A stretch of 64,000 nucleotides of DNA from Gordonibacter sp. An230 (GTDB taxonomy: Bacteria; Actinomycetota; Coriobacteriia; Coriobacteriales; Eggerthellaceae): positions 1 through 64,000 of the forward strand of contig NZ_NFJP01000001.1 in the NCBI RefSeq assembly GCF_002159915.1. The letters are read 5' to 3'. Below the pieces are notes generated by a model. The model was not told the origin of the DNA. It did no database searches and saw only the letters and a list, made by a program, of their open reading frames with translations. This document shows positions 9,458-16,882 of the stretch, piece after piece (position 1 is the stretch's first letter; every line of letters starts with the position of its first letter). Position numbers and translations under genes: made by a program.

Positions 9458-9469
9458 GGAAGGAGTTCC

Positions 9470-10399
9470 ATGATTTACGATAATGTGCTGCAAGCCATGG
9501 GGCATACACCTCTCGTTCGTCTCAATCGGTTATCTGAAGCGAATGCCGCACAGATACTCGTTAAGTTTGAGGGCGTTAATGTAGGAGGCTCCATTAAAAC
9601 GCGCACGGCATTACAGATGATTGAATCCGCCGAACGCCGCGGCGAAATTGGGCCAGATAGTATTATCGTTGAACCTACAAGCGGCAATCAAGGTATAGGG
9701 CTCGCGCTTGTGTGTGCTGTGCGCGGTTATCGTGCGCGCATCATTATGCCAGACAGCGTGTCGGAAGAGCGTCGTAAGCTTGTTCGCCACTATGGTGCTG
9801 AGGTAATTGTCGTACATGATGCTGGCGATATTGGAGAGTGCATATCCAAATGCATCGCTCTGGCTAAGCGTATGGCTAGCGAGGATCCTCGTGTTTACGT
9901 GCCACAGCAGTTCGAGAACAGGGATAATTTACTAGCGCATCGCTATCATACAGCACTTGAGATCTTAGAGGACGTGAAGGGGCCCATACATGGATTCTGC
10001 TCGGGCATTGGTACAGGTGGTACTATTTCCGGTATAGGGCAGGCACTCAAACGTCTTTTTCCTGATGTATGCATTTGGGCCGTTGAGCCGGAGAGCGCAG
10101 CGATTCTTTCGGGAGGAAGCGTCGGAACGCATTTGCAGATGGGTATCGGCGATGGGCTTATTCCCGATATCCTTGATCAGGGCATCTATGACGATATCTG
10201 CGTGGTTTCCGATGAGGAAGCTATCAACGAGGCTCGCGCGCTTGCTCGTGAGGAGGGTTTGCTTTGCGGCGTATCGGGCGGTACAAATGTGGTTGCCGCA
10301 CGTCAGCTTGCTCGGCAACTTGGTTCGGGCAAGACAGTGGTTACTTTACTGCCCGATACGGGCGAACGATATTTTTCCACTGAATTGTTTGAGGATTAA
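9470..10399 (+). CDS. cysK: Cysteine synthase (O-acetylserine sulfhydrylase), PLP enzyme
   Basis: This 309-residue fold-type II PLP enzyme makes cysteine from O-acetylserine and sulfide. The lysine that binds PLP is in GGSIKTRTA (about K43), the asparagine loop is TSGNQGIGLA, and the phosphate-binding glycine loop is GIGTGGTISG. Length and motifs match CysK. KTR in place of the common KDR is a tolerated variant in this family. A ribosome binding site GGAAGGAG precedes ATG 9470. It uses many A/T-ending codons, in clear contrast with metK upstream and ahcY downstream. Within this cluster it likely supplies the cysteine that the NRPS cyclization domain turns into thiazoline. Confidence 0.92.
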   Translation: MIYDNVLQAMGHTPLVRLNRLSEANAAQILVKFEGVNVGGSIKTRTALQMIESAERRGEIGPDSIIVEPTSGNQGIGLALVCAVRGYRARIIMPDSVSEERRKLVRHYGAEVIVVHDAGDIGECISKCIALAKRMASEDPRVYVPQQFENRDNLLAHRYHTALEILEDVKGPIHGFCSGIGTGGTISGIGQALKRLFPDVCIWAVEPESAAILSGGSVGTHLQMGIGDGLIPDILDQGIYDDICVVSDEEAINEARALAREEGLLCGVSGGTNVVAARQLARQLGSGKTVVTLLPDTGERYFSTELFED

Positions 10400-10450
10400 T
10401 CGACGCCAAACCAGACATAGGATCAGTCGATAACATAAGAAAGAAGCGCC

Positions 10451-11707
10451 ATGACCGAGAGCTACGACATCAAAGACATCGACCTTGCCGACGCAGGGCT
10501 TGCCCGCATCGAGTGGGCGGCGCGCGACATGCCCGTGCTGGCGTCCATCCGCGAGCGCTTCGCGAAGGAGCGCCCGCTTGAGGGCGTGCGCATCGGCGCG
10601 TGCATGCACGTGACCACCGAGACGGCGAACCTCATGCGCGCGCTGGCGGCCTCGGGCGCCGAGGTGGCGCTGTGCGCCAGCAACCCGCTTTCCACCCAAG
10701 ACGACACCGCCGCCTCGCTCGTGCGCGACTTCGGCATCAAGGTGTTCGCCGTCACCGGCGAGGACATGGACACCTACCGCCGCCACATCGACGCGGTCAT
10801 CGCCACGAACCCGCAGATCATCATGGACGACGGCGCCGACCTGGACACCGCGCTGCACACCACCCACATTGACAAGCTGGAAGGCGTCATCGGCGGCACC
10901 GAGGAAACCACCACGGGCGTGGTGCGCCTTGTGTCCATGGCGAAGGAGGGCACGCTGGGCTACCCCGTGTTCAACGTCAACGACGCGAACACGAAGCACT
11001 GCTTCGACAACCACTACGGCACGGGCCAGTCCACGCTCGACGGCATCGTGCGCGCCACGAACCGCCTTTTGTGCGGGCGCACCATCGTGATCTCGGGCTA
11101 CGGCTACTGCGGCAGCGGGCTCGCCCTGCGCGCCAAGGGCATGGGCATGCGCGTGATCGTGTGCGAGGTGGACCCGCTGAAGGCGCTGGAGGCGCACATG
11201 GAGGGCTACGAGGTCATGCCCGCCGCCGAGGCGGCGCGCTTCGCCGACGTGTGGGTGACGGTCACCGGCAACTGCAAGGTGGTGGACGCGCCCGCGTTCG
11301 AGAACATGAAGGACGGCGCCATCGTGTGCAACTCCGGGCACTTCGACAGCGAGATCAACCTGGAGTGGCTGCGCGAGCACGCCGTGAAGGTGGAGGAGAT
11401 CAAGCCGCTCGTGGAGGAGTACACGCTTGCCGACGGGCGCACGGTCATCGTCCTGGCGCAGGGGCGCCTCGTGAACCTGAGCTGCGCCGAGGGGCACCCG
11501 GCGTCCGTCATGGACATGAGCTTCGCGAACCAGGCGCTCGCGGCCGAGTACCTCTTCCAGCATGCGGGCGAGCTGGAGAACAAGGTGTACGACGTGCCCG
11601 CCGCCATCGACGACGGCGTGGCGCGCGTGAAGCTGGAGACTCTGGGCGTGAAGATAGACACCCTCACCGAGGAGCAGATCGCCTACATGAACAGCTGGAA
11701 CTTTTAA
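10451..11707 (+). CDS. ahcY: Adenosylhomocysteinase (S-adenosylhomocysteine hydrolase)
   Basis: This 418-residue NAD-dependent enzyme splits S-adenosylhomocysteine, the by-product of SAM-dependent methylation, into adenosine and homocysteine. Recognisable stretches are HVTTETANL, DDGADLDT, GGTEETTTGV, the substrate and NAD region GYPVFNVNDANTKHCFDN, and the Rossmann loop GYGYCGSGLA. The length and lack of the long insertion place it with the shorter bacterial/archaeal form. Together with metK in the same run of genes it completes a local SAM-use and recycling loop, implying a methyltransferase step in the pathway (not in the window). Codon usage is extremely GC-rich, as in metK. Confidence 0.93.
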   Translation: MTESYDIKDIDLADAGLARIEWAARDMPVLASIRERFAKERPLEGVRIGACMHVTTETANLMRALAASGAEVALCASNPLSTQDDTAASLVRDFGIKVFAVTGEDMDTYRRHIDAVIATNPQIIMDDGADLDTALHTTHIDKLEGVIGGTEETTTGVVRLVSMAKEGTLGYPVFNVNDANTKHCFDNHYGTGQSTLDGIVRATNRLLCGRTIVISGYGYCGSGLALRAKGMGMRVIVCEVDPLKALEAHMEGYEVMPAAEAARFADVWVTVTGNCKVVDAPAFENMKDGAIVCNSGHFDSEINLEWLREHAVKVEEIKPLVEEYTLADGRTVIVLAQGRLVNLSCAEGHPASVMDMSFANQALAAEYLFQHAGELENKVYDVPAAIDDGVARVKLETLGVKIDTLTEEQIAYMNSWNF

Positions 11708-11748
11708 AGTGTATACAAGGGTGTATAGTTCATACTAGGGGTGGTGCT

Positions 11749-12468
11749 GTGATTGGCTTTCCTAAATTCAATTCCGGTTTTTTAGCCTCCTTACTACCAG
11801 AGGAAGTGTTTTCTTCAGAATACCTGGGGTCTTTTTACGGTTTTCCTCTTATTGGGAAAGAAAAGGAAATATCACGAAGTTTTTCTTCTAAACGCCTGAA
11901 AGAGTTTTCCGTTGGGCGCAAATGTGCTCGCAACGCTCTCTCGCATCTGGGCTTCAATGACCCTCCTATCCTCATCGGTACCAACCGAGAACCGATTTGG
12001 CCCAAAAACATATGCGGGAGCATTACGCATTGCAGAGGATATGCCGCTGCCGCAGTCACCTCAGATTACCGATTTCGAACTATCGGGATTGACGCCGAGC
12101 CGAATAACCCCATTGAATCAGAGATATACAGTTTGATAATGAGCAAGAAGGAGATAAAACAGATGGGTGAGCTTACCTGCAGTCAGCCAAATATATCTTG
12201 GGATAGGCTGACTTTCAGCGCGAAAGAATCTGTCTACAAGGCATGGTTTCCAACGTATGGGAAGTGGCTCGATTTCACTGATTGCGAGGTCATGTTTTAT
12301 CTGGATTCACATCGTCCCAACAACCAACCCAAAGAACTGGTTGTTGGGCGCTACCATGCCCAACTGCTTAAATCAAAAAGATCATATTCCTGCAACGGAC
12401 AATGGGCATTTGTGCCATTTTTCAATCTCCTCATAACGACAACAGCAGGCTCTTTGACGGAATCTTGA
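11749..12468 (+). CDS. 4'-phosphopantetheinyl transferase, EntD/Sfp type
   Basis: This 239-residue enzyme transfers phosphopantetheine from CoA to carrier-protein serines, here most likely S37 of the NRPS. Motifs are SVGRKCARNALSHLG, GSITHCRGYAAAAVT (like the SHC region of EntD), the Mg-binding TIGIDAEPNNP and the core FSAKESVYKAW. The start is taken as GTG 11749, behind AGGGGTG; the reading frame is open upstream through ahcY but without a plausible start. The gene is AT-rich compared with ahcY. It is the last gene of the cluster, 41 bases after ahcY. Confidence 0.88.
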   Translation: MIGFPKFNSGFLASLLPEEVFSSEYLGSFYGFPLIGKEKEISRSFSSKRLKEFSVGRKCARNALSHLGFNDPPILIGTNREPIWPKNICGSITHCRGYAAAAVTSDYRFRTIGIDAEPNNPIESEIYSLIMSKKEIKQMGELTCSQPNISWDRLTFSAKESVYKAWFPTYGKWLDFTDCEVMFYLDSHRPNNQPKELVVGRYHAQLLKSKRSYSCNGQWAFVPFFNLLITTTAGSLTES

Positions 12469-13015
12469 TTCGATACGTCACTCCGTATTATAACTGTCGA
12501 CATTCGCAGTTTAGCGCAAGTCGCAGATTTCACCCTCAGATTAAAGTCGCGCTTTGTACTTCGTTCATCAGGACTATCGCTTGGCTCTTTGCATCATAAT
12601 GCAATTCATTTCTTTCTTGTTAAAGCTTGTCGAAAAGGATATCGAGTTAAACTCCCGCTCGATATTCCGTTCCAGCTTCATGCCAAAGACCGAAAAGTAG
12701 CAGAATCGCTCCAACAACCTTTAAGACAAAATATTGGATATTTATGCATTGTGCTGCAGCATGACGCCCAAGGGGTTGTTGTGGCGTAAGCAAAATCTCC
12801 CGCAACAACCCTAAACACTTGCGAACCGATAGACCGAGCGAGAATCTTCCGTCAGTTTAGCGGTGACGATGCATTACCCATCCGTCTCGTAGAGCACCCC
12901 AAGATCGACAGTCTGCGGAGCACCATTGTCGAACCAGACAGAATTTTGACTTTTCAAGTCGGGACGCTATGTGGTCAAACATGACATCATGCTCCGTCAG
13001 AGAGGAGGTGGCTGT
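12469..13015. other. Gene-free spacer between the metallophore cluster and the mobile module
   Basis: I see no convincing gene in this AT-leaning 547-base stretch. Short open frames lack ribosome binding sites and recognisable sequence. It may contain the junction between the biosynthetic cluster and the integrase-bearing module. Confidence 0.5.
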
Positions 13016-13165
13016 ATGCAAGACGTAAGGAATGCGCTCGGCAAGCTCGTCTGTCGGGCAGATAGAAAGCTGCGTCGCGTAGAAATAGTACGCAAGGGCC
13101 AGCTTACCGTGCTTACGTTCGAGAGCAATGGGACTATGCGCATAACGAATTTGCCCAAAACGTAG
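13016..13165 (+). CDS. Small basic protein of unknown function
   Basis: A 49-residue basic protein (MQDVRNALGKLVCRADRKLR at the start, ending RITNLPKT). ATG 13016 is preceded by a very good ribosome binding site, GAGAGGAGG. It lies just ahead of the sigma-like gene, separated by a probable terminator. Its size, charge and position suit the small accessory proteins found beside sigma-like genes in Gram-positive conjugative elements. I do not recognise a domain and assign no function. Confidence 0.55.
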   Translation: MQDVRNALGKLVCRADRKLRRVEIVRKGQLTVLTFESNGTMRITNLPKT

Positions 13166-13206
13166 CACATCCTTGAGGATGTAAATAAATACCCGCCGAT
13201 CCGCCA

Positions 13207-13243
13207 GACGGACAGGAGCCAAACGTCCTGCCCGTCCTTTTTT
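13207..13243 (+). terminator. Probable intrinsic terminator
   Basis: GACGGACAGGA pairs with TCCTGCCCGTC (one mismatch) around an 8-base loop, followed by CTTTTTTT. It ends the small-protein transcript and insulates the sigma-like gene. Confidence 0.65.
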
Positions 13244-13291
13244 GCGCTTTCGGCCGGTTGCTCCTGCGGGTCTGAACCGAAGGAGCAATAT

Positions 13292-13744
13292 ATGGCCCGA
13301 TTTTACGAAAGCAGGAACATTGACGACTCCCAAGCCCAATATCGCATTGTGGTGAGGACGCCTGACGGCAAACGAACCGAGATAAATCTGCCCAGGCAAG
13401 TATTCGAGGGCATAGAGGAACTTCAGCGTGAGTTCTGGCGAACGGAGCGCCGCGAGACAAGACACTCACTACACTTGGCGTCGATGGACGAAGCCTCTCT
13501 TGCCCCCAACAATCCCGAAAAAGACCCAGAGTTAATCTTTATGGAGAAGCTGGAATCCGAAGCGCTGTTTCAAGCGTTCCAGCAGATACCCGCCGCACAA
13601 CGCAGGCGTTTTCTGATGAGGCACTTGCTTGGTATGCCCACGGCGAAGATAGCCGAAGTAGAGAGGTGCTCCGATCGCGCAGTGAGACGCAGCATCAGTC
13701 TTGCGCGAGAGAACCTGAAAGAGATTCTCTCTTCCGGTTTCTAG
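13292..13744 (+). CDS. Sigma-70-like (region 4) regulatory protein of mobile-element type
   Basis: This 150-residue protein has a C-terminal helix-turn-helix of sigma region 4 type: FQQIPAAQRRRFLMRHLLG followed by MPTAKIAEVERCSDRAVRRS and a final helix ending LKEIL. The N-terminal half is a variable domain without a recognisable region 2. Proteins of this build are common in Gram-positive conjugative and integrative elements. ATG 13292 follows GAAGGAGC. It precedes the mazF-xis-int genes and may control them. Sigma activity itself is not established for this class. Confidence 0.72.
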   Translation: MARFYESRNIDDSQAQYRIVVRTPDGKRTEINLPRQVFEGIEELQREFWRTERRETRHSLHLASMDEASLAPNNPEKDPELIFMEKLESEALFQAFQQIPAAQRRRFLMRHLLGMPTAKIAEVERCSDRAVRRSISLARENLKEILSSGF

Positions 13745-13986
13745 TGTTTTTCTCCGTGCGGGGTTCCGTTTCGCCCACCTAGCTGTCCGTCTCTATGAGG
13801 GAGGAAATCCCTCGATGGAACCTTGACAGCCCCATACCCGCCCGCCCTTGCAAGGTCAAGAGCGCGCCACGCCATGAGGGGCCTCGTGGGCGAGCGGGAG
13901 CCGCGGAAGCGGCGTTTCAGGCGGCCGCGGGTCGGACGACCCCGACTCTCGGCCGCAGTTACATATTGAAACGAAGGAGGTGCCTC

Positions 13987-14499
13987 ATGGACGACCATCC
14001 GCGCAGGGGCGATGTGTTTTTCGCTTTCCTCGACCCCGTTCTGGGATGCGAGCAGGGAGGCACGCGTCCCGTCCTCGTCGTGCAAAACGATGCGGGCAAC
14101 AGGCGCAGCAAAACTATCATCGTCGCCGCCATAACCGGCAAGCCCAAGGCGAACCTCCCCGTGCACGTACCCGTGCCCGCGTCGGCCGGGCTCAGGGAGG
14201 GCTCGGTCGCCCTCCTGGAGCAGCTGCGCACCATCGACAAGCTGCGCCTGCGCGGGAGGGCGGGGCACATCGGCGCCGAGCAGATGAGGCTTGTGGACGC
14301 TGCACTCGCCGTGAGCCTGGGGCTCAAAGGGCCGGGAGACGACTTCATGCTGCTCACGCTGTGCAGGAAGTGCCATCAGACGTTCTGCGACTCGGACGAC
14401 TACCTGGTGTGGCGCGCGGACTTCGAGCAGGAGCAACGCGAGCCCTGCACCATCTGCAATACCCGCACGGGCTACGACTACAAGGTCGTGAGGAGATGA
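13987..14499 (+). CDS. MazF-family endoribonuclease toxin with C-terminal zinc-ribbon extension
   Basis: A 170-residue protein. Residues 1-113 are a MazF/PemK domain: RRGDVFFAFLDPV, then GGTRPVLVVQND with the catalytic arginine R27, and TIIVAAIT with T50. Known MazF proteins cleave single-stranded RNA. Residues 114-170 are an unusual extra part with C126-x2-C129 and C154-x2-C157, ending CNTRTGYDYKVVRR, which looks like a zinc ribbon. ATG 13987 follows GGAGGTG. No MazE-like antitoxin precedes it; the 242 bases upstream contain no plausible gene. The stop overlaps the excisionase-like start (ATGA), so the two are translationally coupled. Either the neighbouring helix-turn-helix protein acts as antitoxin or the protein has another role in the element. 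Confidence 0.8.
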   Translation: MDDHPRRGDVFFAFLDPVLGCEQGGTRPVLVVQNDAGNRRSKTIIVAAITGKPKANLPVHVPVPASAGLREGSVALLEQLRTIDKLRLRGRAGHIGAEQMRLVDAALAVSLGLKGPGDDFMLLTLCRKCHQTFCDSDDYLVWRADFEQEQREPCTICNTRTGYDYKVVRR

Positions 14500-14882
14500 C
14501 CGCGCGGCCTTTCGTCCCTTGTCAAGCATGCGATGCGGAAAATCGCATCGTTTCGCGCTCTGCCGAAATGGCTCATTATGAGCGTCGCGCGGAGGCGGCG
14601 TTTGACGACGAGGCGCTTTGCGGGGCCGACCCTGGCGGGCTGTTCCTGCCCGCGCTCGAACCGTACCCCTACATGATGACCCCCTGCCAGATAGCCGAGT
14701 TCACGGGCCTCACGTCGCAGGGCGTGAGGAAGCTGTTGGCGGCGGGCGAGATGCGCGGGGTCAAGTTCGGGTCGAAGTGGCTGGTTCCCAAGCTCTGCCT
14801 CCTACGCTATCTGAACAGGCGCGAAGATGGAGGAGAGAATGACGAAGACGCTCAAATGCGACAAGCCCGTGGATCTCGATGA
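14496..14882 (+). CDS. Excisionase-like helix-turn-helix protein
   Basis: A 128-residue protein. The C-terminal half (about 60-106) is a MerR/excisionase-type DNA-binding domain: MTPCQIAEFTGLTSQGVRKL, then AGEMRGVKFGSKWLVPK. The N terminus carries CQAC and an otherwise variable stretch. It starts at ATG 14496 in an ATGA overlap with the MazF gene and its last 44 bases overlap the integrase start, so mazF, xis and int form a tightly coupled operon. Its likely role is to direct excision by the recombinase. An antitoxin role for the MazF protein is possible but unproven. Confidence 0.75.
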   Translation: MTARPFVPCQACDAENRIVSRSAEMAHYERRAEAAFDDEALCGADPGGLFLPALEPYPYMMTPCQIAEFTGLTSQGVRKLLAAGEMRGVKFGSKWLVPKLCLLRYLNRREDGGENDEDAQMRQARGSR

Positions 14883-16209
14883 GGCGAGGAAGGCGAAGGG
14901 GCTTCCCCGCAGGAAGCGCGACGACCCGAAAGCGACCGCCTACGAACTGCGCATCAGGGTGCCCGCCGAGTTCCAGGGGGTCATGGGGCGCAAGAAGCTG
15001 TCGCGGACGGTGTTCGCCCGCAACAAGCGCGAAGAACTCAGGGCGCGCATCGCCGAGTTCGAGGAAGATGCCAACAGAATGCTTGAAGATAGGACGACGG
15101 GGGTGGGCATTGGGGCGCAAGACGTTTCACCGCTGAGTCCCGCAACGCCTTTCGGAGAGTACGTTGAGCGTTACATTGCGCTCCGCAGCAATGGGGCCAT
15201 AGGAAGGCAAACCCTAGCCAACGAGCGGCGATACGCCGAGTACCTGCGTGAGGTAATAGGGCTTATCCCCCTTCGCGATTTGACGGCGATGGACGTGGAG
15301 CGATGCCTGCTTCAGGTGCCCGAGATTTCGCGGCGGTGGGCAAACGAGCGCGTGGAGGAATGGAAAAGGAAACGCGAGCAGGCGGTGCGCGAGGGGAATC
15401 GACGGAAGAAGAAGCCGCTCGGCTCCCCGCGCGTTGCCGGGCCCGATATGCAGCACAAAATCCTCAAATTCTGCCGCGAGATCCTCAACGACGCGCTGGA
15501 TAGGGAGCTCGTGCAGAAGAACGTGGCGAAGGCGCGCTTCCTCTCCAAGAACTTCAAGAAGAGCCGCCCGCTCATCGACCCTCTCATGGAGGAGGATGCG
15601 GCGCGGTTCCTCCACGAAGTGAAGGCGCTTCCCCTGTCGCCTTTCAAGGTGGCGTGCCTCGCCCTTTTCTCCAGCGGGATGCGCCCCGAGGAAGCACTCG
15701 CTTTGAAGATGGGCGGCGTCAACGTCGGCGGCGTCCCTTCGGCGAGAATCACCGGGTCGCTCGAACACGGGACGGCGGAAATCGTTGAGTATACGAAGTC
15801 CGATTCGTCGTACCGCACGGTTCCTATCGACGATTACACCTCCCGCGAGATAGGCAGATGGATAGAGGAGAAGAGCAGACGCCTGCGCGCCATGGGCATC
15901 AGGCCCGGCCCAAGCACGCCTCTCGTGGGAGAACTTGACAAGCCCCTCACCTACAACGTGCTCAAGAAGCAGTGGCAAAGGTTCGTGGAGAAGGTGGGGT
16001 TCGAGGGCGTGCGCCCCTACGCGCTGCGGCATACGTTCGCCACCATCAACCTCGCTCGCGGCGAGAACATCAAGACCATCTCCGTCATCCTCGGACACGC
16101 GTCGCCGTCCTATACGCTCGACCTCTATGTGGGCTACATCCCCTCGACAAGCAGGGAGCTATCCAACAGGTACGTCTCACGGCTCGAATCGCTGCCGCAG
16201 GCCGCATAG
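14839..16209 (+). CDS. Tyrosine recombinase / phage-type integrase
   Basis: A 456-residue integrase with an N-terminal arm-binding part, a SAM-like core-binding domain and a C-terminal catalytic domain. Catalytic residues are R282 (SSGMRPEEA), R397 (YALRHTFAT), H420 (ILGHAS) and nucleophile Y430 (LDLYVGY). The box II histidine is replaced by Y394, a tolerated variant. ATG 14839 follows GGAGGAGAG; an ATG 12 bases upstream is less well placed. The gene points at tRNA-Gly(CCC), 80 bases downstream, the usual site for such enzymes, and the tRNA 3' half is repeated beyond it. It appears intact, so the island may still be mobile. Confidence 0.92.
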   Translation: MTKTLKCDKPVDLDEARKAKGLPRRKRDDPKATAYELRIRVPAEFQGVMGRKKLSRTVFARNKREELRARIAEFEEDANRMLEDRTTGVGIGAQDVSPLSPATPFGEYVERYIALRSNGAIGRQTLANERRYAEYLREVIGLIPLRDLTAMDVERCLLQVPEISRRWANERVEEWKRKREQAVREGNRRKKKPLGSPRVAGPDMQHKILKFCREILNDALDRELVQKNVAKARFLSKNFKKSRPLIDPLMEEDAARFLHEVKALPLSPFKVACLALFSSGMRPEEALALKMGGVNVGGVPSARITGSLEHGTAEIVEYTKSDSSYRTVPIDDYTSREIGRWIEEKSRRLRAMGIRPGPSTPLVGELDKPLTYNVLKKQWQRFVEKVGFEGVRPYALRHTFATINLARGENIKTISVILGHASPSYTLDLYVGYIPSTSRELSNRYVSRLESLPQAA

Positions 16210-16252
16210 TTTTGGAACTTTTGTATTCCGCTGCGTTTTGCTTGGGATGCGT

Positions 16253-16258
16253 TATAAT
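16253..16258 (+). promoter_or_regulatory. -10 box of the tRNA-Gly promoter
   Basis: TATAAT lies 31 bases before the first base of tRNA-Gly. No good -35 hexamer is visible 17 bases upstream. Confidence 0.5.
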
Positions 16259-16289
16259 TCAAGCGCTGCGTTTAGTCAGCGAATGAATT

Positions 16290-16363
16290 GCGGGCGTCGC
16301 CAAGTGGTAAGGCCCAGGCTTCCCAAGCCTGTACCGCGGGTTCGAGTCCCGTCGCCCGCTCCA
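16290..16363 (+). tRNA. tRNA-Gly (anticodon CCC)
   Basis: The cloverleaf is complete. Acceptor GCGGGCG pairs with CGCCCGC, the anticodon loop is TTCCCAA (anticodon CCC at 16322-16324), the T arm contains GGTTCGAGTCC, and CCA is encoded. It lies just downstream of the integrase gene and is the probable attachment site of the neighbouring element. Confidence 0.95.
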
Positions 16364-16548
16364 GCAATCAACGAAGGGCATCGGCGTTTGTCGGTGCCCT
16401 TCGATTTTTCTCTTGCAGATGTCCAGTTTTGAAAACAGTTGAAATTTGACGAACTTTTTGACGAACTTCTCGCCATGCGCTAAACTCTAAAAGCGATTTT
16501 GCAGGTGACGAGCGGTTTTCTCGGAAATGGAGCTCGGGATGGAAATAG

Positions 16549-16594
16549 CTTCCCAAGCTCGTATTCGCGGGTTCGAGTCCCGTCACCCGCTCCA
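16549..16594 (+). repeat. Partial duplicate of the tRNA-Gly 3' half (attachment-site candidate)
   Basis: From the anticodon loop (TTCCCAAGC) to the CCA end this segment repeats tRNA-Gly 16319-16363, including GCGGGTTCGAGTCCCGTC and CCCGCTCCA, with a few changes. The sequence before it (16501-16548) does not rebuild a proper D arm and anticodon stem, so it is not a functional tRNA. Such a copy is what a site-specific integration at the tRNA 3' end leaves behind. Confidence 0.7.
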
Positions 16595-16818
16595 CTGGCT
16601 GCAAAGAGCGCTGATATTACGGTCGGCGCTCTTTCCTTTTCCTTCACTTCATGCAAAAGGAGTTGAAGACGCAATCAAAACCCCGATGATCGTTCTTTCT
16701 CCTCGCACGTCTTATGCTGAACAACAAGAAGCCTGATCGGCAAATATACGACTTAGCTTGGGCCGAAGAAACGCAAATGATCGGAATCAAATCCTAGGCG
16801 CACCTTTTCACATGCGAT

Positions 16819-16834
16819 TGTTTCACGTGAAGCA
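16819..16834. promoter_or_regulatory. parS-like site, one mismatch
   Basis: TGTTTCACGTGAAGCA differs from the window's parS consensus at one base. It lies 32 bases before a perfect copy. Confidence 0.7.
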
Positions 16835-16866
16835 TGTATCGTAATGCATCGCGATGAAACGACGAT

Positions 16867-16882
16867 TGTTTCACGTGAAACA
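16867..16882. promoter_or_regulatory. parS site
   Basis: Perfect TGTTTCACGTGAAACA with 3-base symmetric arms. This is the leftmost perfect copy in the window, about 13 kb from parB. Confidence 0.9.

Noticed and set aside
11071-12468. A single long frame joining the end of ahcY to the phosphopantetheinyl transferase
   Set aside because: The upstream part is the out-of-frame shadow of ahcY. The transferase similarity starts at the GTG with its own ribosome binding site.
13745-13986. A MazE-like antitoxin upstream of the MazF gene
   Set aside because: No frame of suitable length with a start signal and an AbrB-like or ribbon-helix-helix sequence is present.
16501-16594. A second functional tRNA-Gly
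   Set aside because: The 5' half does not form a D arm or a five-pair anticodon stem. Only the 3' half is tRNA-like.
16276-16674. Minus-strand open frames through the tRNA-Gly and its copy
   Set aside because: The translated GAGDGTRTRG-like peptides are the usual artefact of reading tRNA 3' ends in reverse.
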